16,589 nucleotides of DNA from Methanomethylicus sp964513415 (GTDB lineage: Archaea > Thermoproteota > Methanomethylicia > Methanomethylicales > Methanomethylicaceae). The DNA lies in contig CAZEMX010000035.1 of the NCBI GenBank assembly GCA_964513415.1, positions 1-16,589 of the forward strand, in the 5' to 3' direction. The first letter of the stretch is position 1, and the number at the start of each line of letters is the position of its first letter. A program made the position numbers and the translations under genes. Shown here piece after piece: positions 1 through 7,014 of the stretch. The notes beneath the pieces were generated by a model. It made no database searches. It was not told the DNA's origin and was given only the letters and a program-made list of their open reading frames with translations.

Positions 1-881
1 AGCTCTCGGAGATCTACTCGCGGAGGGGGCACGTCGTCTACGCCGGATTCACGTCCGTCCCGCCTGCCATCGGAAAGCCGGTCCAGATGGACGTCACCGA
101 CAAGGTCACGGTAAGGGAGGGCTTCGAGAACTGCAGCCCAGACATAGTCTACCACTGCGCAGCCGTCACGAACGTGGACGCCTGCGAGGCGGACCCGAAC
201 CTCGCCAACGAGGTCAACGTCGAGGGGACCCGCTACATCGTCCACGAGGCCAAGCGCGTAGGCTGCCAGGTCATCTACATCTCCACCGACTACGTCTTCG
301 ACGGGCAGCAGGGGTGCTACCGTGAGGAGGACGCGCCGAACCCGATCAACGTCTACGGGAAGACCAAGCTCGAGGCTGAGCGCGTCGTGCTGGCCTCAGG
401 CCGGCCCTCCGTGATAGCGAGGACGAGTGTCATCTTCGGGGCGTCCCCGTCCAGCGGCAAGCAGAACTTCGCCCTCTGGGTGATGGACAGCCTCCGCAGG
501 GGCGAGCGCGTGCAGGCACTGACCGACATGTACGCCTGCCCCACCTACAACCAGAACCTCGCCGAGATGCTGATCGAGACCGCCGAGAGGGGGTTTGCCG
601 GCATCTGCCACCTCTGCGGGGCCACTCGCGTCTCCCGCTACGACTTCGCCGTTGCGATAGCCGAGACCTTCGGGCTCGACAGGTCGATGGTCCAGCCCGC
701 GGTATCCGCCGACATCGGGCCCAAGATGAAGGCCAAGCGCCCGCCGGACTCCTCGCTCGACAACTCCAAGTCCCTCCGCATGCTGAGGACGCGGCCCATG
801 GAGCTGAAGGATGCCCTCGCTGCCATGAAGGCCGAGATGGACGCCAACCCGCTGATACGGCCGAGGGAGACCCCGGAGTAG
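1..881 (+). CDS. rmlD: RmlD-family NAD(P)-dependent sugar-nucleotide reductase, 5'-truncated
   Basis: Short-chain dehydrogenase of the extended RmlD (dTDP-4-dehydrorhamnose reductase) family, which reduces a keto-sugar nucleotide in surface-polysaccharide synthesis. The frame is open from base 3 to the left edge and reads through the internal ATG at 87 (LSEIYSRRGHVVYAG precedes it), so the true start and the GxxGxxG nucleotide-binding loop lie outside the window. Visible family marks are the D-V-T-D strand end at 87-98, HCAAVTNVD around 153-179, the catalytic-region ISTDYVFDG at about 279-305, and the catalytic YGKTK (Tyr at 354-356, second Lys at 366-368). The C-terminal half is substrate binding. 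The rhamnose assignment is only by family: archaeal members and the related MAT2B proteins may act on other substrates or none. No other sugar-pathway gene is in view to narrow it. It ends with TAG, and the next gene is 360 nt away. Confidence 0.85.
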   Translation, partial: LSEIYSRRGHVVYAGFTSVPPAIGKPVQMDVTDKVTVREGFENCSPDIVYHCAAVTNVDACEADPNLANEVNVEGTRYIVHEAKRVGCQVIYISTDYVFDGQQGCYREEDAPNPINVYGKTKLEAERVVLASGRPSVIARTSVIFGASPSSGKQNFALWVMDSLRRGERVQALTDMYACPTYNQNLAEMLIETAERGFAGICHLCGATRVSRYDFAVAIAETFGLDRSMVQPAVSADIGPKMKAKRPPDSSLDNSKSLRMLRTRPMELKDALAAMKAEMDANPLIRPRETPE

Positions 882-913
882 CGCGCCGTCCTGGGCAGCG
901 GCATCCGAAAACC

Positions 914-921
914 CTTTTAAG
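914..921 (+). promoter_or_regulatory. TATA-like box ahead of a possible small ORF
   Basis: CTTTTAAG preceded by an A-rich CGAAAACC stretch stands out from GC-rich flanks. Its centre is about 23 nt before the ATG at 941, the usual archaeal distance from TATA box to transcription start, so a leaderless transcript would begin at that ATG. There is no experimental support. The element could also start a non-coding RNA or an upstream transcript for ileS. Confidence 0.4.
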
Positions 922-940
922 CCCCATTTCGACATAGCAG

Positions 941-1036
941 ATGGCGTTGGGGCAAGACATAATGAATTTCCGCATTGGCAGCAAGCACATCGAACTCCAC
1001 CCGAGCCGCTCGCCCGCAAAGAAGCGCAGGGCATAA
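941..1036 (+). CDS. possible small basic protein, 31 aa, unknown
   Basis: I do not recognise this ORF. It runs from ATG at 941 to TAA at 1034-1036 and would encode a 31-residue basic peptide ending in SPAKKRRA. In its favour, a TATA-like box sits at the leaderless distance upstream, and third codon positions are about 70 % G or C, nearer to the real genes here than the opposite-strand reading of the same region, which is near 50 %. Against it, the ORF is very short, has no Shine-Dalgarno site and matches no motif I know. It lies in the gap between the reductase and ileS. It could equally be chance coding potential within a leader or a small RNA. Confidence 0.2.
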   Translation: MALGQDIMNFRIGSKHIELHPSRSPAKKRRA

Positions 1037-1155
1037 CACGCGACCGTCGCGCCAAGTGCCTTCAGAACCCTCAGTGGCTATGAGAGAGCGCCAGCGTCTG
1101 CCCTCCATCCGTTCCCATTCTTCTCCGTCAAACATAAATCGCACATAAGGCAATC

Positions 1156-1164
1156 CTATTTAAC
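1156..1164 (+). promoter_or_regulatory. TATA box of ileS, possibly bidirectional
   Basis: CTATTTAAC lies in a locally AT-rich stretch (1130-1165) of an otherwise GC-rich gap. A start of transcription about 25 nt downstream falls near 1185, giving ileS a GC-rich leader of roughly 55 nt before the ATG at 1242. The element is nearly symmetric. On the minus strand an ATG at 1133-1135 lies at the leaderless distance, so divergent initiation is possible. Confidence 0.5.
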
Positions 1165-1241
1165 ATCGGTTCGGCAGTCCGGCGGTGCGGGCGCGCAACA
1201 CCCGCAGGCGCGGGGCCGGGCCGCACGCAGGGTGCAACCAA

Positions 1242-4200
1242 ATGTCACTATTCAAGAAGGTCAGCCAGGACGTCAACCTGCCTGAGCTGGAGGAGCGTAT
1301 GCTCAGGCTCTGGGAGGAGACGGATGCGTTCAACGTGCGCAGGAGGATGAACAGGGGCAGGGAGAAGTGGTCGTTCCTGGACGGGCCGATAACCGCCAAC
1401 AACCCGATGGGCGTGCACCACGCATGGGGCAGGACATACAAGGACCTCTTCCAGAGGTTCCACGCCATGATGGGCTGCGACATCAGGTACCAGAACGGCT
1501 TCGACTGCCAAGGGCTCTGGGTCGAGGTCGAGGTGGAGAAGGCCCTCGGGTTCAAGTCGAAGCAGGACATCGAGAAGTACGGCGTATCGGAGTTCATAAA
1601 GAACTGCAAGCAGAGGGTGCTGAGGTACGCCGCCAAGCAGACCGAGCAGTCCATCCGGCTCGGCTACTGGATGGAGTGGAACGACCCGGCCAAGCTGAGG
1701 GCGCTGGCCGATGCGCTCGACAGGCCCGAGGCGGCGGTGGAATACGCCGGCGAGGCGGGAGGCAAGGTCACCGGCACGCCGGAGCAGGTCATAGGCCAGC
1801 TCGGCTCCCTCAAGCTCGGCGGCTCATACTTCACAATGGCCGACACCAACAACTACGGGATATGGGCGGTCATCAAGAAGTGCCACGAGAGGGGCCTCGT
1901 CTACAAGGGCATCGACGTCATGCCTTGGTGCCCGCGCTGCTCCACCGCCCTCTCGGAGCACGAGATCGCGACGGAGGGTTACAGGGAGGTTGCCCACACC
2001 TCCATGACGGTCAGGATGCCGATCCGCGAGCGCCCCGGCGAGAGCCTCCTGGTGTGGACGACCACCCCGTGGACGCTGACATCCAACGTGGCGGTGGCGG
2101 TCAACCCCAACATGACGTACGTGAAGGTCAGGCAGGGCGGCAGCGTCTACTATGCCGCCAAGGCGGCCGCGCAGAGGCTCTTCGGGAAGGATTACGAGGT
2201 CCTGGGCGAGGTCCTGGGGGGCGAGCTCGAGGGGCTCACATACGACGGCCCGTTCGACGAGCTCCCCGCCGTCGCCGCATCCGGGGCGCCGAAGCGTCAC
2301 AGGGTCATACCCTGGGCGGAGGTCAGCGAGGAGGAGGGCACCGGGATGGTCCACATCGCGCCCGGCTGCGGCAAGGAGGACCACGAGCTCGGCAAGGAGT
2401 TCTCGCTTCCCGCCCTCTCGCCCATCAACGAGTTCGGCGAGTTCATCGGGGGCTTCGGCCCGTTCACCGGCACCCACGTCTACAGCTCCGTCGAGCCCGT
2501 CAAGGCCGCCCTCAAGGTTAAGGGCATCCTCTTCAAGGCGGAGAAGTACCGGCACAGGTACCCCTTCTGCTGGCGGTGCTCCAACGAGCTCGTCTTCAGG
2601 CTCGTCGACGAGTGGTTCATATCCATGGGGGAGCGGCGCCTCACCGGCGGCGACCCTTCTGAGGAGCCGGAGGACGCGGGCGCCATGGGCGCGCAGGAGG
2701 CGCCGAGCCTCAGGGAGCAGATCAGCGGGGTCACGCGCCAGGTCACTTGGGTCCCTGCCTTCGGCCTCTCCCAGGAGCTTGACTGGCTCCAGAACATGAG
2801 CGACTGGATGATATCGAAGAAGAGGTACTGGGGCCTCGCGCTCCCCATATGGGCATGCCGGTCCTGCGGCTCCTTCGACGTCATCGGCAGCAGGGAGGAG
2901 CTCAAGTCCAGGGCGAGCAGCGGGTGGGACGCCTTCGAGGGCCACTCGCCCCACAAGCCTTGGATAGACATGGTCAAGATCAGGTGCCCCAAGTGCGGCG
3001 CCGAGATGTCCAGGGTCCCTGACGTCGGCAACCCGTGGCTCGACGCGGGCATAGTCGCCTACTCCACGGCCGGCTACTTCGAGGACAGGAAGTACTGGTC
3101 CGAGTGGATACCTGCGGACCTCATCTGCGAGTCCCTGCCGGGCCAGTTCCGCAACTGGTTCTACTCGCTCCTCACGATGAGCACGATCCTGGAGAACAGG
3201 CCGCCGACGAGGGCGGTCTTCGGCTTCGGGACGGTCCTGGCGGAGGACGGGCGCGAGATGCACAAGTCGTGGGGCAACGCCATCTGGTTCGACGACGCCG
3301 CCAAGAGCATGGGCGCCGACGTGATGCGTTGGATGTACTGCACGGGCCGCCCCGAGGCGGACATGCTCTTCGGGTACAAGCGCGCAGAGGAGGTCAAGAA
3401 GGAGTTCATCATACCGCTGTGGAACATATACTCCTTCTTCGTCACGTACGCTGAGCTCGACCGCTGGGCCCCGTCCGGCAGGCAGGCATCCTACACCCAG
3501 CTCGACCGCTGGATACTTTCCAAGCTCCAGGTCCTCATCCGCGACGTGACCTCGTGCCTCGAGGCCTTCGATCCGGCCGGCGCCTCCACGCGCATCGGAA
3601 AGTTCGTCGACCTCCTCTCCCAGTGGTACATAAGGCGCTCGAGGAGGCGCTTCTGGAAGAGCGAGTCGGACGGGGACAAGGAGGCGGCATACTCCACGCT
3701 CTACTCCTGCATCACCACCCTGCTGCGCCTGCTCGCGCCGTTCGTCCCGTTCGTCACCGAGGAGATATACCAGAACGTCGTGCGGTCGATCGACAGCGGC
3801 GCCCCCGCCAGCGTCCACCACTGCAGCTGGCCCAAGCCGGACGACTCCCGCATCGACGCGCCGCTCATGGCATCCATGGACGCGGCGATCCGGGCATGCA
3901 GCCTGGGCCACTCCGTCAGGAGCGCATCCGGCGTCAAGGTCCGCCAGCCGTTGGAGAAGGCCATGATCTTCTCGGACGCGAAGCTCGCCGGGCAGATGGC
4001 CCCGCTTGAGGAGCTGATCAAGGAGGAGCTGAACGTCAAGAGGATCGAGTTCGGCATGGACAAGGAGTCGCTAGTCGACTTCAAGATCAGGCCCCTGCCG
4101 CGCCTGCTTGGCGTGAAGCACGGCAGGGCCCTCCCCAAGATACTGGCGGCGGTCGAATCCATGAGCCAATCCGACCTCGCCGCCCTCTTCAGGGCAGGCA

Positions 4201-4616
4201 GGAGCGTGCAGCTGAACATCGACGGCAAGCGGGTGGAGCTGCTGCCGACCGAGGTCGAGGTCCAGTCCAGGCCGAAGCAGGGGTTCAGCATGGCGGAGGA
4301 GTCCGGGCTCGCCGTGGCGGTCGACGTCAACGTCACGGAGGCGCTGAAGGAGGAGGGCTTCGCCAGGGACATCGTCAGGAGGATACAGAACCAGCGCAAG
4401 GAGTCCGGCTTCGAGATCTCCGACAGGATCGAGGTCTACTACTCCGCATCGCCGAAGCTCGCGTCGGTCTTCTCCAGGCAGGCTGGCTACATCGCCGCGG
4501 AGACCCTCGCCGCGAAGCTCGACCCGGGTCCGCCCCCGCCAGGCGTCCAGGTGTGCGAGTACGAGATCGAGGGGGAGAAGTTCTCCGCAGGGCTGGTCCG
4601 GCTAACCAAGGCATAG
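1242..4616 (+). CDS. ileS: isoleucyl-tRNA synthetase with GxHH-type active-site signature
   Basis: Class Ia aminoacyl-tRNA synthetase, 1124 residues, charging tRNA-Ile in the cytoplasm. The Rossmann catalytic core begins at about residue 45. The HIGH motif is replaced by G57-V-H-H60 and the KMSKS motif reads E672-M-H-K-S676, followed by WGN. The CP1 editing domain is present (T273-T-T-P-W-T-L, then SNVAVAVNP). Further marks are SKKRYWGLALPIW, Cys pairs C539/C542 and C582/C585 that could bind zinc, and a C-terminal anticodon-binding region. Residues about 150-193 form an insert between the MEWND and SYFTM segments. I chose ATG 1242 over an in-frame GTG at 1185: the extra 19 residues are Arg/Gly-rich and unlike an IleRS N-terminus, and GGGTG lies 9 nt before this ATG. 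The GxHH signature is known from some IleRS proteins with altered mupirocin response. This pattern resembles IleRS forms I associate with bacteria, so transfer is possible but not shown. Confidence 0.93.
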   Translation: MSLFKKVSQDVNLPELEERMLRLWEETDAFNVRRRMNRGREKWSFLDGPITANNPMGVHHAWGRTYKDLFQRFHAMMGCDIRYQNGFDCQGLWVEVEVEKALGFKSKQDIEKYGVSEFIKNCKQRVLRYAAKQTEQSIRLGYWMEWNDPAKLRALADALDRPEAAVEYAGEAGGKVTGTPEQVIGQLGSLKLGGSYFTMADTNNYGIWAVIKKCHERGLVYKGIDVMPWCPRCSTALSEHEIATEGYREVAHTSMTVRMPIRERPGESLLVWTTTPWTLTSNVAVAVNPNMTYVKVRQGGSVYYAAKAAAQRLFGKDYEVLGEVLGGELEGLTYDGPFDELPAVAASGAPKRHRVIPWAEVSEEEGTGMVHIAPGCGKEDHELGKEFSLPALSPINEFGEFIGGFGPFTGTHVYSSVEPVKAALKVKGILFKAEKYRHRYPFCWRCSNELVFRLVDEWFISMGERRLTGGDPSEEPEDAGAMGAQEAPSLREQISGVTRQVTWVPAFGLSQELDWLQNMSDWMISKKRYWGLALPIWACRSCGSFDVIGSREELKSRASSGWDAFEGHSPHKPWIDMVKIRCPKCGAEMSRVPDVGNPWLDAGIVAYSTAGYFEDRKYWSEWIPADLICESLPGQFRNWFYSLLTMSTILENRPPTRAVFGFGTVLAEDGREMHKSWGNAIWFDDAAKSMGADVMRWMYCTGRPEADMLFGYKRAEEVKKEFIIPLWNIYSFFVTYAELDRWAPSGRQASYTQLDRWILSKLQVLIRDVTSCLEAFDPAGASTRIGKFVDLLSQWYIRRSRRRFWKSESDGDKEAAYSTLYSCITTLLRLLAPFVPFVTEEIYQNVVRSIDSGAPASVHHCSWPKPDDSRIDAPLMASMDAAIRACSLGHSVRSASGVKVRQPLEKAMIFSDAKLAGQMAPLEELIKEELNVKRIEFGMDKESLVDFKIRPLPRLLGVKHGRALPKILAAVESMSQSDLAALFRAGRSVQLNIDGKRVELLPTEVEVQSRPKQGFSMAEESGLAVAVDVNVTEALKEEGFARDIVRRIQNQRKESGFEISDRIEVYYSASPKLASVFSRQAGYIAAETLAAKLDPGPPPPGVQVCEYEIEGEKFSAGLVRLTKA

Positions 4617-4636
4617 CCGGGTCCCCTGCGCCTGCG

Positions 4637-4672
4637 CCCCCCCTTTCCTCTTTTCTCTCCCGCGCTTTCCCT
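4637..4672 (+). terminator. pyrimidine-rich likely terminator after ileS
   Basis: About 20 nt past the ileS stop, the plus strand becomes an almost pure C/T tract with T clusters (CTTTCCTCTTTTCTCTCC). Archaeal polymerases stop at T-rich non-template tracts without needing a hairpin, and the next gene has its own TATA-like element. The tract is mixed C/T rather than a clean T run, so strength is uncertain. Confidence 0.45.
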
Positions 4673-4712
4673 TGCTGACCTTCGACCGTGCCCATCCCCA
4701 ATGCCCCAAAAG

Positions 4713-4721
4713 GCATACATC
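4713..4721 (+). promoter_or_regulatory. TATA-like box of the exported-protein pair
   Basis: GCATACATC lies about 35 nt before the ATG at 4752 in an A-rich patch after a GC-rich stretch. Initiation about 25 nt downstream gives a leader of roughly 5-10 nt. No Shine-Dalgarno site precedes the ATG, which fits a short-leader transcript. The match to a consensus TATA box is moderate. Confidence 0.4.
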
Positions 4722-4751
4722 TAACCTGCGCAAGAGAGATAACGAGAACTT

Positions 4752-5906
4752 ATGGGTGCCTGGCCCCTGAAGCTCATCAACGCCCTGATCGCCATCTCCA
4801 TCTTGGCTGCCGTAGCCGTGGTCGCCGCGATGGCGGTCAGCCTGGTCCTCCTCGCCCCCTCTGTATCGGTCGGCGAGCCGCAGATCTCCGCCTCCCCGTC
4901 GAACGCCTCCATCTCGGTCTCCGTGCCGTTCGTCGCCGCAAACCCCGGCGTCTTCGCGATCAACGGGCCGGCTGTGTGCGTCACCCTCGAATCGTCGGAG
5001 GCGGTCCTCCTCTCGTTCTCATCGGAGCCGATCACGATCCCGCCCGGCTCGCCCAGCCGCAATTACAGCTTCGCGATCAGCGTCAACCTCTCTGACCTCC
5101 CTGCCGACGAGCTGAGGCGCCTCGTCACGTCGGAAGACACGCTGGTCCTGAAGGCCTCCGCCAGCATCGAGATGTTCCCGCTGGCGGGCGTAGGCGCATC
5201 GGTCGACGCCTCGGCCGAGTGGTCCCCGATAGTCGCCAACCTCACCTTCCTCGCCCCTGAGGTCGAGCCACTCAACCTAACACACGCCAGGGTGACCCTA
5301 CCCTTCACCTTCATCAACCCGTCCGATCTAGATGTGCCCGCTGTCATCGAGGGCAACCTGACGAGCACATACGGCGCCTCCGCGCACTTCTCTGAGGCGC
5401 TGACAATCCAGTCCAACTCGCCGAACTACGGCACGGTCTTGGCTGACATCCCGCTGCCGGCGAACATGACCCCCTACCTCCTCTCCAACGCGACCCTCGG
5501 CTTCAGCGCATCGGCCTCGGTCGCGCTCCTCGGTATCGTCCAGATCCCCTTCAACGCGACCTGTGACCTCGCCTGGGGCGCGCCGCTGGCAAACCTTACC
5601 TTCGGCGACCCTGCTGCCGGCCCGATCAACTCTACCCACTCCCTCATCGCGGTGCCCTTCTCGTTCTTCAACGCCAACGGCATCCTGACCGCCGAGGGCT
5701 CATTCGACGCGGTCCTCCTCCTGCCCAACGGCACCGTCGCGGGCGCCTCAGGCCAGGTGGACTTCCTGGCGCCGCCCCACACAGCCTTCGAGTCGAACGT
5801 GGCATTCGAGATCCCGAACGCCGCCGCCTCGCCGTCCTACACGCTGGTCGCCATCTTCGGGACGCCATACGGCAGCTTCCAGATGGAGGTGGTAATAGAT
5901 GGGTAG
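4752..5906 (+). CDS. membrane-anchored exported protein with three internal repeats, WHy/LEA2-like
   Basis: 384 residues, not recognised as a named family. Residues 7-36 form one hydrophobic N-terminal helix, and the rest is a low-charge, beta-rich, Ser/Ala/Pro/Val-rich ectodomain. There are 12 N-x-S/T sequons (for example N51, N104, N163, N202, N268, N326), which strongly suggests an outward-facing, N-glycosylated protein. The ectodomain reads as three units of roughly 105-120 residues starting near 37, 160 and 278. Units two and three repeat clearly: ANLTF at 162-166 and 280-284 is followed by a P, then NLTHARVTLPFTFINP versus NSTHSLIAVPFSFFNA. Unit one shows the same hydrophobic-P-F-x-x-x-NP pattern (VSVPFVAANP). 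The F..NP strand pattern recalls WHy/LEA-2 domains; that is inference. It overlaps the next gene by 8 nt, so the two are probably co-translated and may form one surface complex. Confidence 0.8.
   Translation: MGAWPLKLINALIAISILAAVAVVAAMAVSLVLLAPSVSVGEPQISASPSNASISVSVPFVAANPGVFAINGPAVCVTLESSEAVLLSFSSEPITIPPGSPSRNYSFAISVNLSDLPADELRRLVTSEDTLVLKASASIEMFPLAGVGASVDASAEWSPIVANLTFLAPEVEPLNLTHARVTLPFTFINPSDLDVPAVIEGNLTSTYGASAHFSEALTIQSNSPNYGTVLADIPLPANMTPYLLSNATLGFSASASVALLGIVQIPFNATCDLAWGAPLANLTFGDPAAGPINSTHSLIAVPFSFFNANGILTAEGSFDAVLLLPNGTVAGASGQVDFLAPPHTAFESNVAFEIPNAAASPSYTLVAIFGTPYGSFQMEVVIDG
5885..5893 (+). promoter_or_regulatory. strong Shine-Dalgarno site for the four-helix membrane protein
   Basis: GGAGGTGGT, a full complement to the usual archaeal 16S rRNA 3' end, sits inside the last codons of the upstream gene. 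GGAGGTG ends 7 nt before the ATG at 5899. It fixes that start and indicates translational coupling. Confidence 0.75.
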
Positions 5907-6426
5907 GCACACGATCCTCGGGCTGGAGATATCGACCGGCAGGCTCGCGCTGCGCATCGCCGCCGGGGTCATGCTCGCGGCGGTGCTGTTCGCCTTCCTC
6001 TCCCTCCTGCCCATGGCTGCGCAGGGCATCCTCTCGGAGTTCCTCCCCGAGGAGTTCGGCGCCTTCTACGACGTGATTGCCCCCCTCATCCACCCCGCCC
6101 TCCCATTCACGGGCGCGGCGATCGCCTTCCTCTCCCTCCTGATCGTCGTGCTGAGGGGCTCCGCTGCATACGGGCCAGTGACCGCCGCCTTCGGGCTGGC
6201 GTTCATTGCCCACATCCTGCTGGCATTCAGCTTCGGCACCCCCTCGCTGGCCTTCCCGCCGGAGATGATCACCCAGGCGCTGCAGGAGGCTCTCAACATG
6301 CCGGTCGCCATCGATATCGAGCTGGCCGCCTACGCCGACCTGACGGGCCTCATGCTCGTCTTCATGCTGCCGTTCATCCTGACCGTGATAAAGGGCGTCA
6401 TCCTGACCGTCAGTCGCCGTTCCTGA
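5899..6426 (+). CDS. four-helix integral membrane protein, unknown function
   Basis: 175 residues, not recognised. Four hydrophobic segments are visible at about 17-42, 66-86, 91-113 and 148-172. A loop of about 25 residues follows the first helix (ILSEFLPEEFGAFYDV), and a longer, acidic, amphipathic stretch precedes the last (PEMITQALQEALNMPVAIDIE). The C-terminus ends in SRRS, which by the positive-inside tendency would be cytoplasmic. The start overlaps the stop of the repeat-protein gene (ATGGGTAG) and has a near-perfect Shine-Dalgarno site, so the two belong to one operon. A membrane partner or anchor for the exported protein is a reasonable guess, no more. Its last 17 nt overlap the 3' end of the convergent phosphoesterase gene. 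Confidence 0.8.
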   Translation: MGRHTILGLEISTGRLALRIAAGVMLAAVLFAFLSLLPMAAQGILSEFLPEEFGAFYDVIAPLIHPALPFTGAAIAFLSLLIVVLRGSAAYGPVTAAFGLAFIAHILLAFSFGTPSLAFPPEMITQALQEALNMPVAIDIELAAYADLTGLMLVFMLPFILTVIKGVILTVSRRS

Positions 6427-6853
6427 AGATGATCTGCTGGCCGCCCCTGCCGCCTGCGAGCCTCACCATGACGTACCTGCCCCGCATCCTCGCGCCACGG
6501 GCGATGATGACGATCTTCCCCTCCTCCCACTCCAGCGCCTCGTAATCGCCCCTGTCCCAGATCCTGACCGTGCCCGCCCCGTAGCTCCCCTCGGGTATCG
6601 TCCCCTCGAACCCGGCGTAGCCCAGGTCGTGGTCGTCTACCATTATCGCCAGCCTCCTCCGGGTGTCCCCCCTTTCAGGGATGCCCTTCGGCACCGCCCA
6701 GCTCTTCAGTACGCCGCCCCTCTCGAGGCGTAGGTCGTAGTGCAGCTGCCTCGCGTGGTGCTCGTGGACCACCATGATCCCGCCCCCCTGCTGCAGGCCG
6801 CCCCCGCTGCTGCCCCCTCCCCTGCGGGCGCCGCCTGTCCGTGGATCAGGCAC
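6410..6853 (-). CDS. stand-alone DNA ligase D-type 3'-phosphoesterase
   Basis: 147 residues from GTG. It matches the 3'-phosphoesterase domain of bacterial LigD, which removes 3'-phosphate and terminal ribonucleotide from DNA ends during repair. The metal and phosphate ligands of the family are present: H32, H38, D40 and R42 in EHHARQLHYDLRLE, then H75 in DDHDLGY. GVLKSWAVPKG, FEGTIPEGSYGAG and the WDRGDYE strand also fit. Only this domain is present: no ligase or primase domain is encoded next to it, as in the free-standing archaeal members of the family. Residues 6-25 are Gly/Ser-rich and look disordered. GTG 6853 is the first start after an in-frame stop at 6863-6865; an ATG at 6775 would begin just before the domain. 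A weak AT-rich element near 6877 on the minus strand would give a leaderless message. It converges on and overlaps the membrane-protein gene by 17 nt. Confidence 0.9.
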   Translation of the reverse strand: MPDPRTGGARRGGGSSGGGLQQGGGIMVVHEHHARQLHYDLRLERGGVLKSWAVPKGIPERGDTRRRLAIMVDDHDLGYAGFEGTIPEGSYGAGTVRIWDRGDYEALEWEEGKIVIIARGARMRGRYVMVRLAGGRGGQQIIFRNGD

Positions 6854-7014
6854 TTGAAAATGTCACTCCCCTGAGAATTACTCGCGCCCAGGCTTATCAG
6901 CTGACTGCTGGCTGCTGGACTGATGCTGCGATTGCCCCCTCCCCTGAATGCCTGAGGGGGTCTGAATTATGCGGCAAATGGTTGCCCGTGTGCATACGAG
7001 CTGCAGAATTTAGG
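6854..7014. other. 161-nt gap with clustered CTGA words and a small hairpin
   Basis: No gene is supported here. The word CTGA occurs at 6871, 6901, 6920, 6944, 6952 and 6962, within CTG-rich sequence (6901-6930). CCCCT at 6941-6945 can pair with AGGGG at 6955-6959 around a 9-nt loop. The gap lies between two minus-strand units, so it may hold the 3' end of the tRNA-Asp transcript and the promoter of the phosphoesterase. Confidence 0.4.

Noticed and set aside
917..1153. 78-codon minus-strand ORF divergent from ileS
   Set aside because: Third codon positions are only about 50 % G or C against about 85 % in neighbouring genes, and no motif is visible. A leaderless ATG at 1135 is possible, so it is kept only as part of the gap finding.
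1185..1241. GTG at 1185 as the start of IleRS
   Set aside because: It adds 19 Arg/Gly-rich residues not seen in IleRS proteins. It is about 25 nt from the TATA box, so it could in principle be a leaderless start, but ATG 1242 has a ribosome site and begins at the conserved N-terminus.
1824..3911. 695-residue open frame on the minus strand inside ileS
   Set aside because: It mirrors a well-conserved IleRS coding frame; GC-rich coding DNA leaves long antisense frames. Its composition (Leu/Val/Arg/Glu/Asp-rich with no motif) is that of a shadow.
6920..6965. C/D box guide RNA
   Set aside because: A C-like box (TGATGC) and several CTGA words exist, but spacings between boxes are wrong and no convincing C' box is seen.
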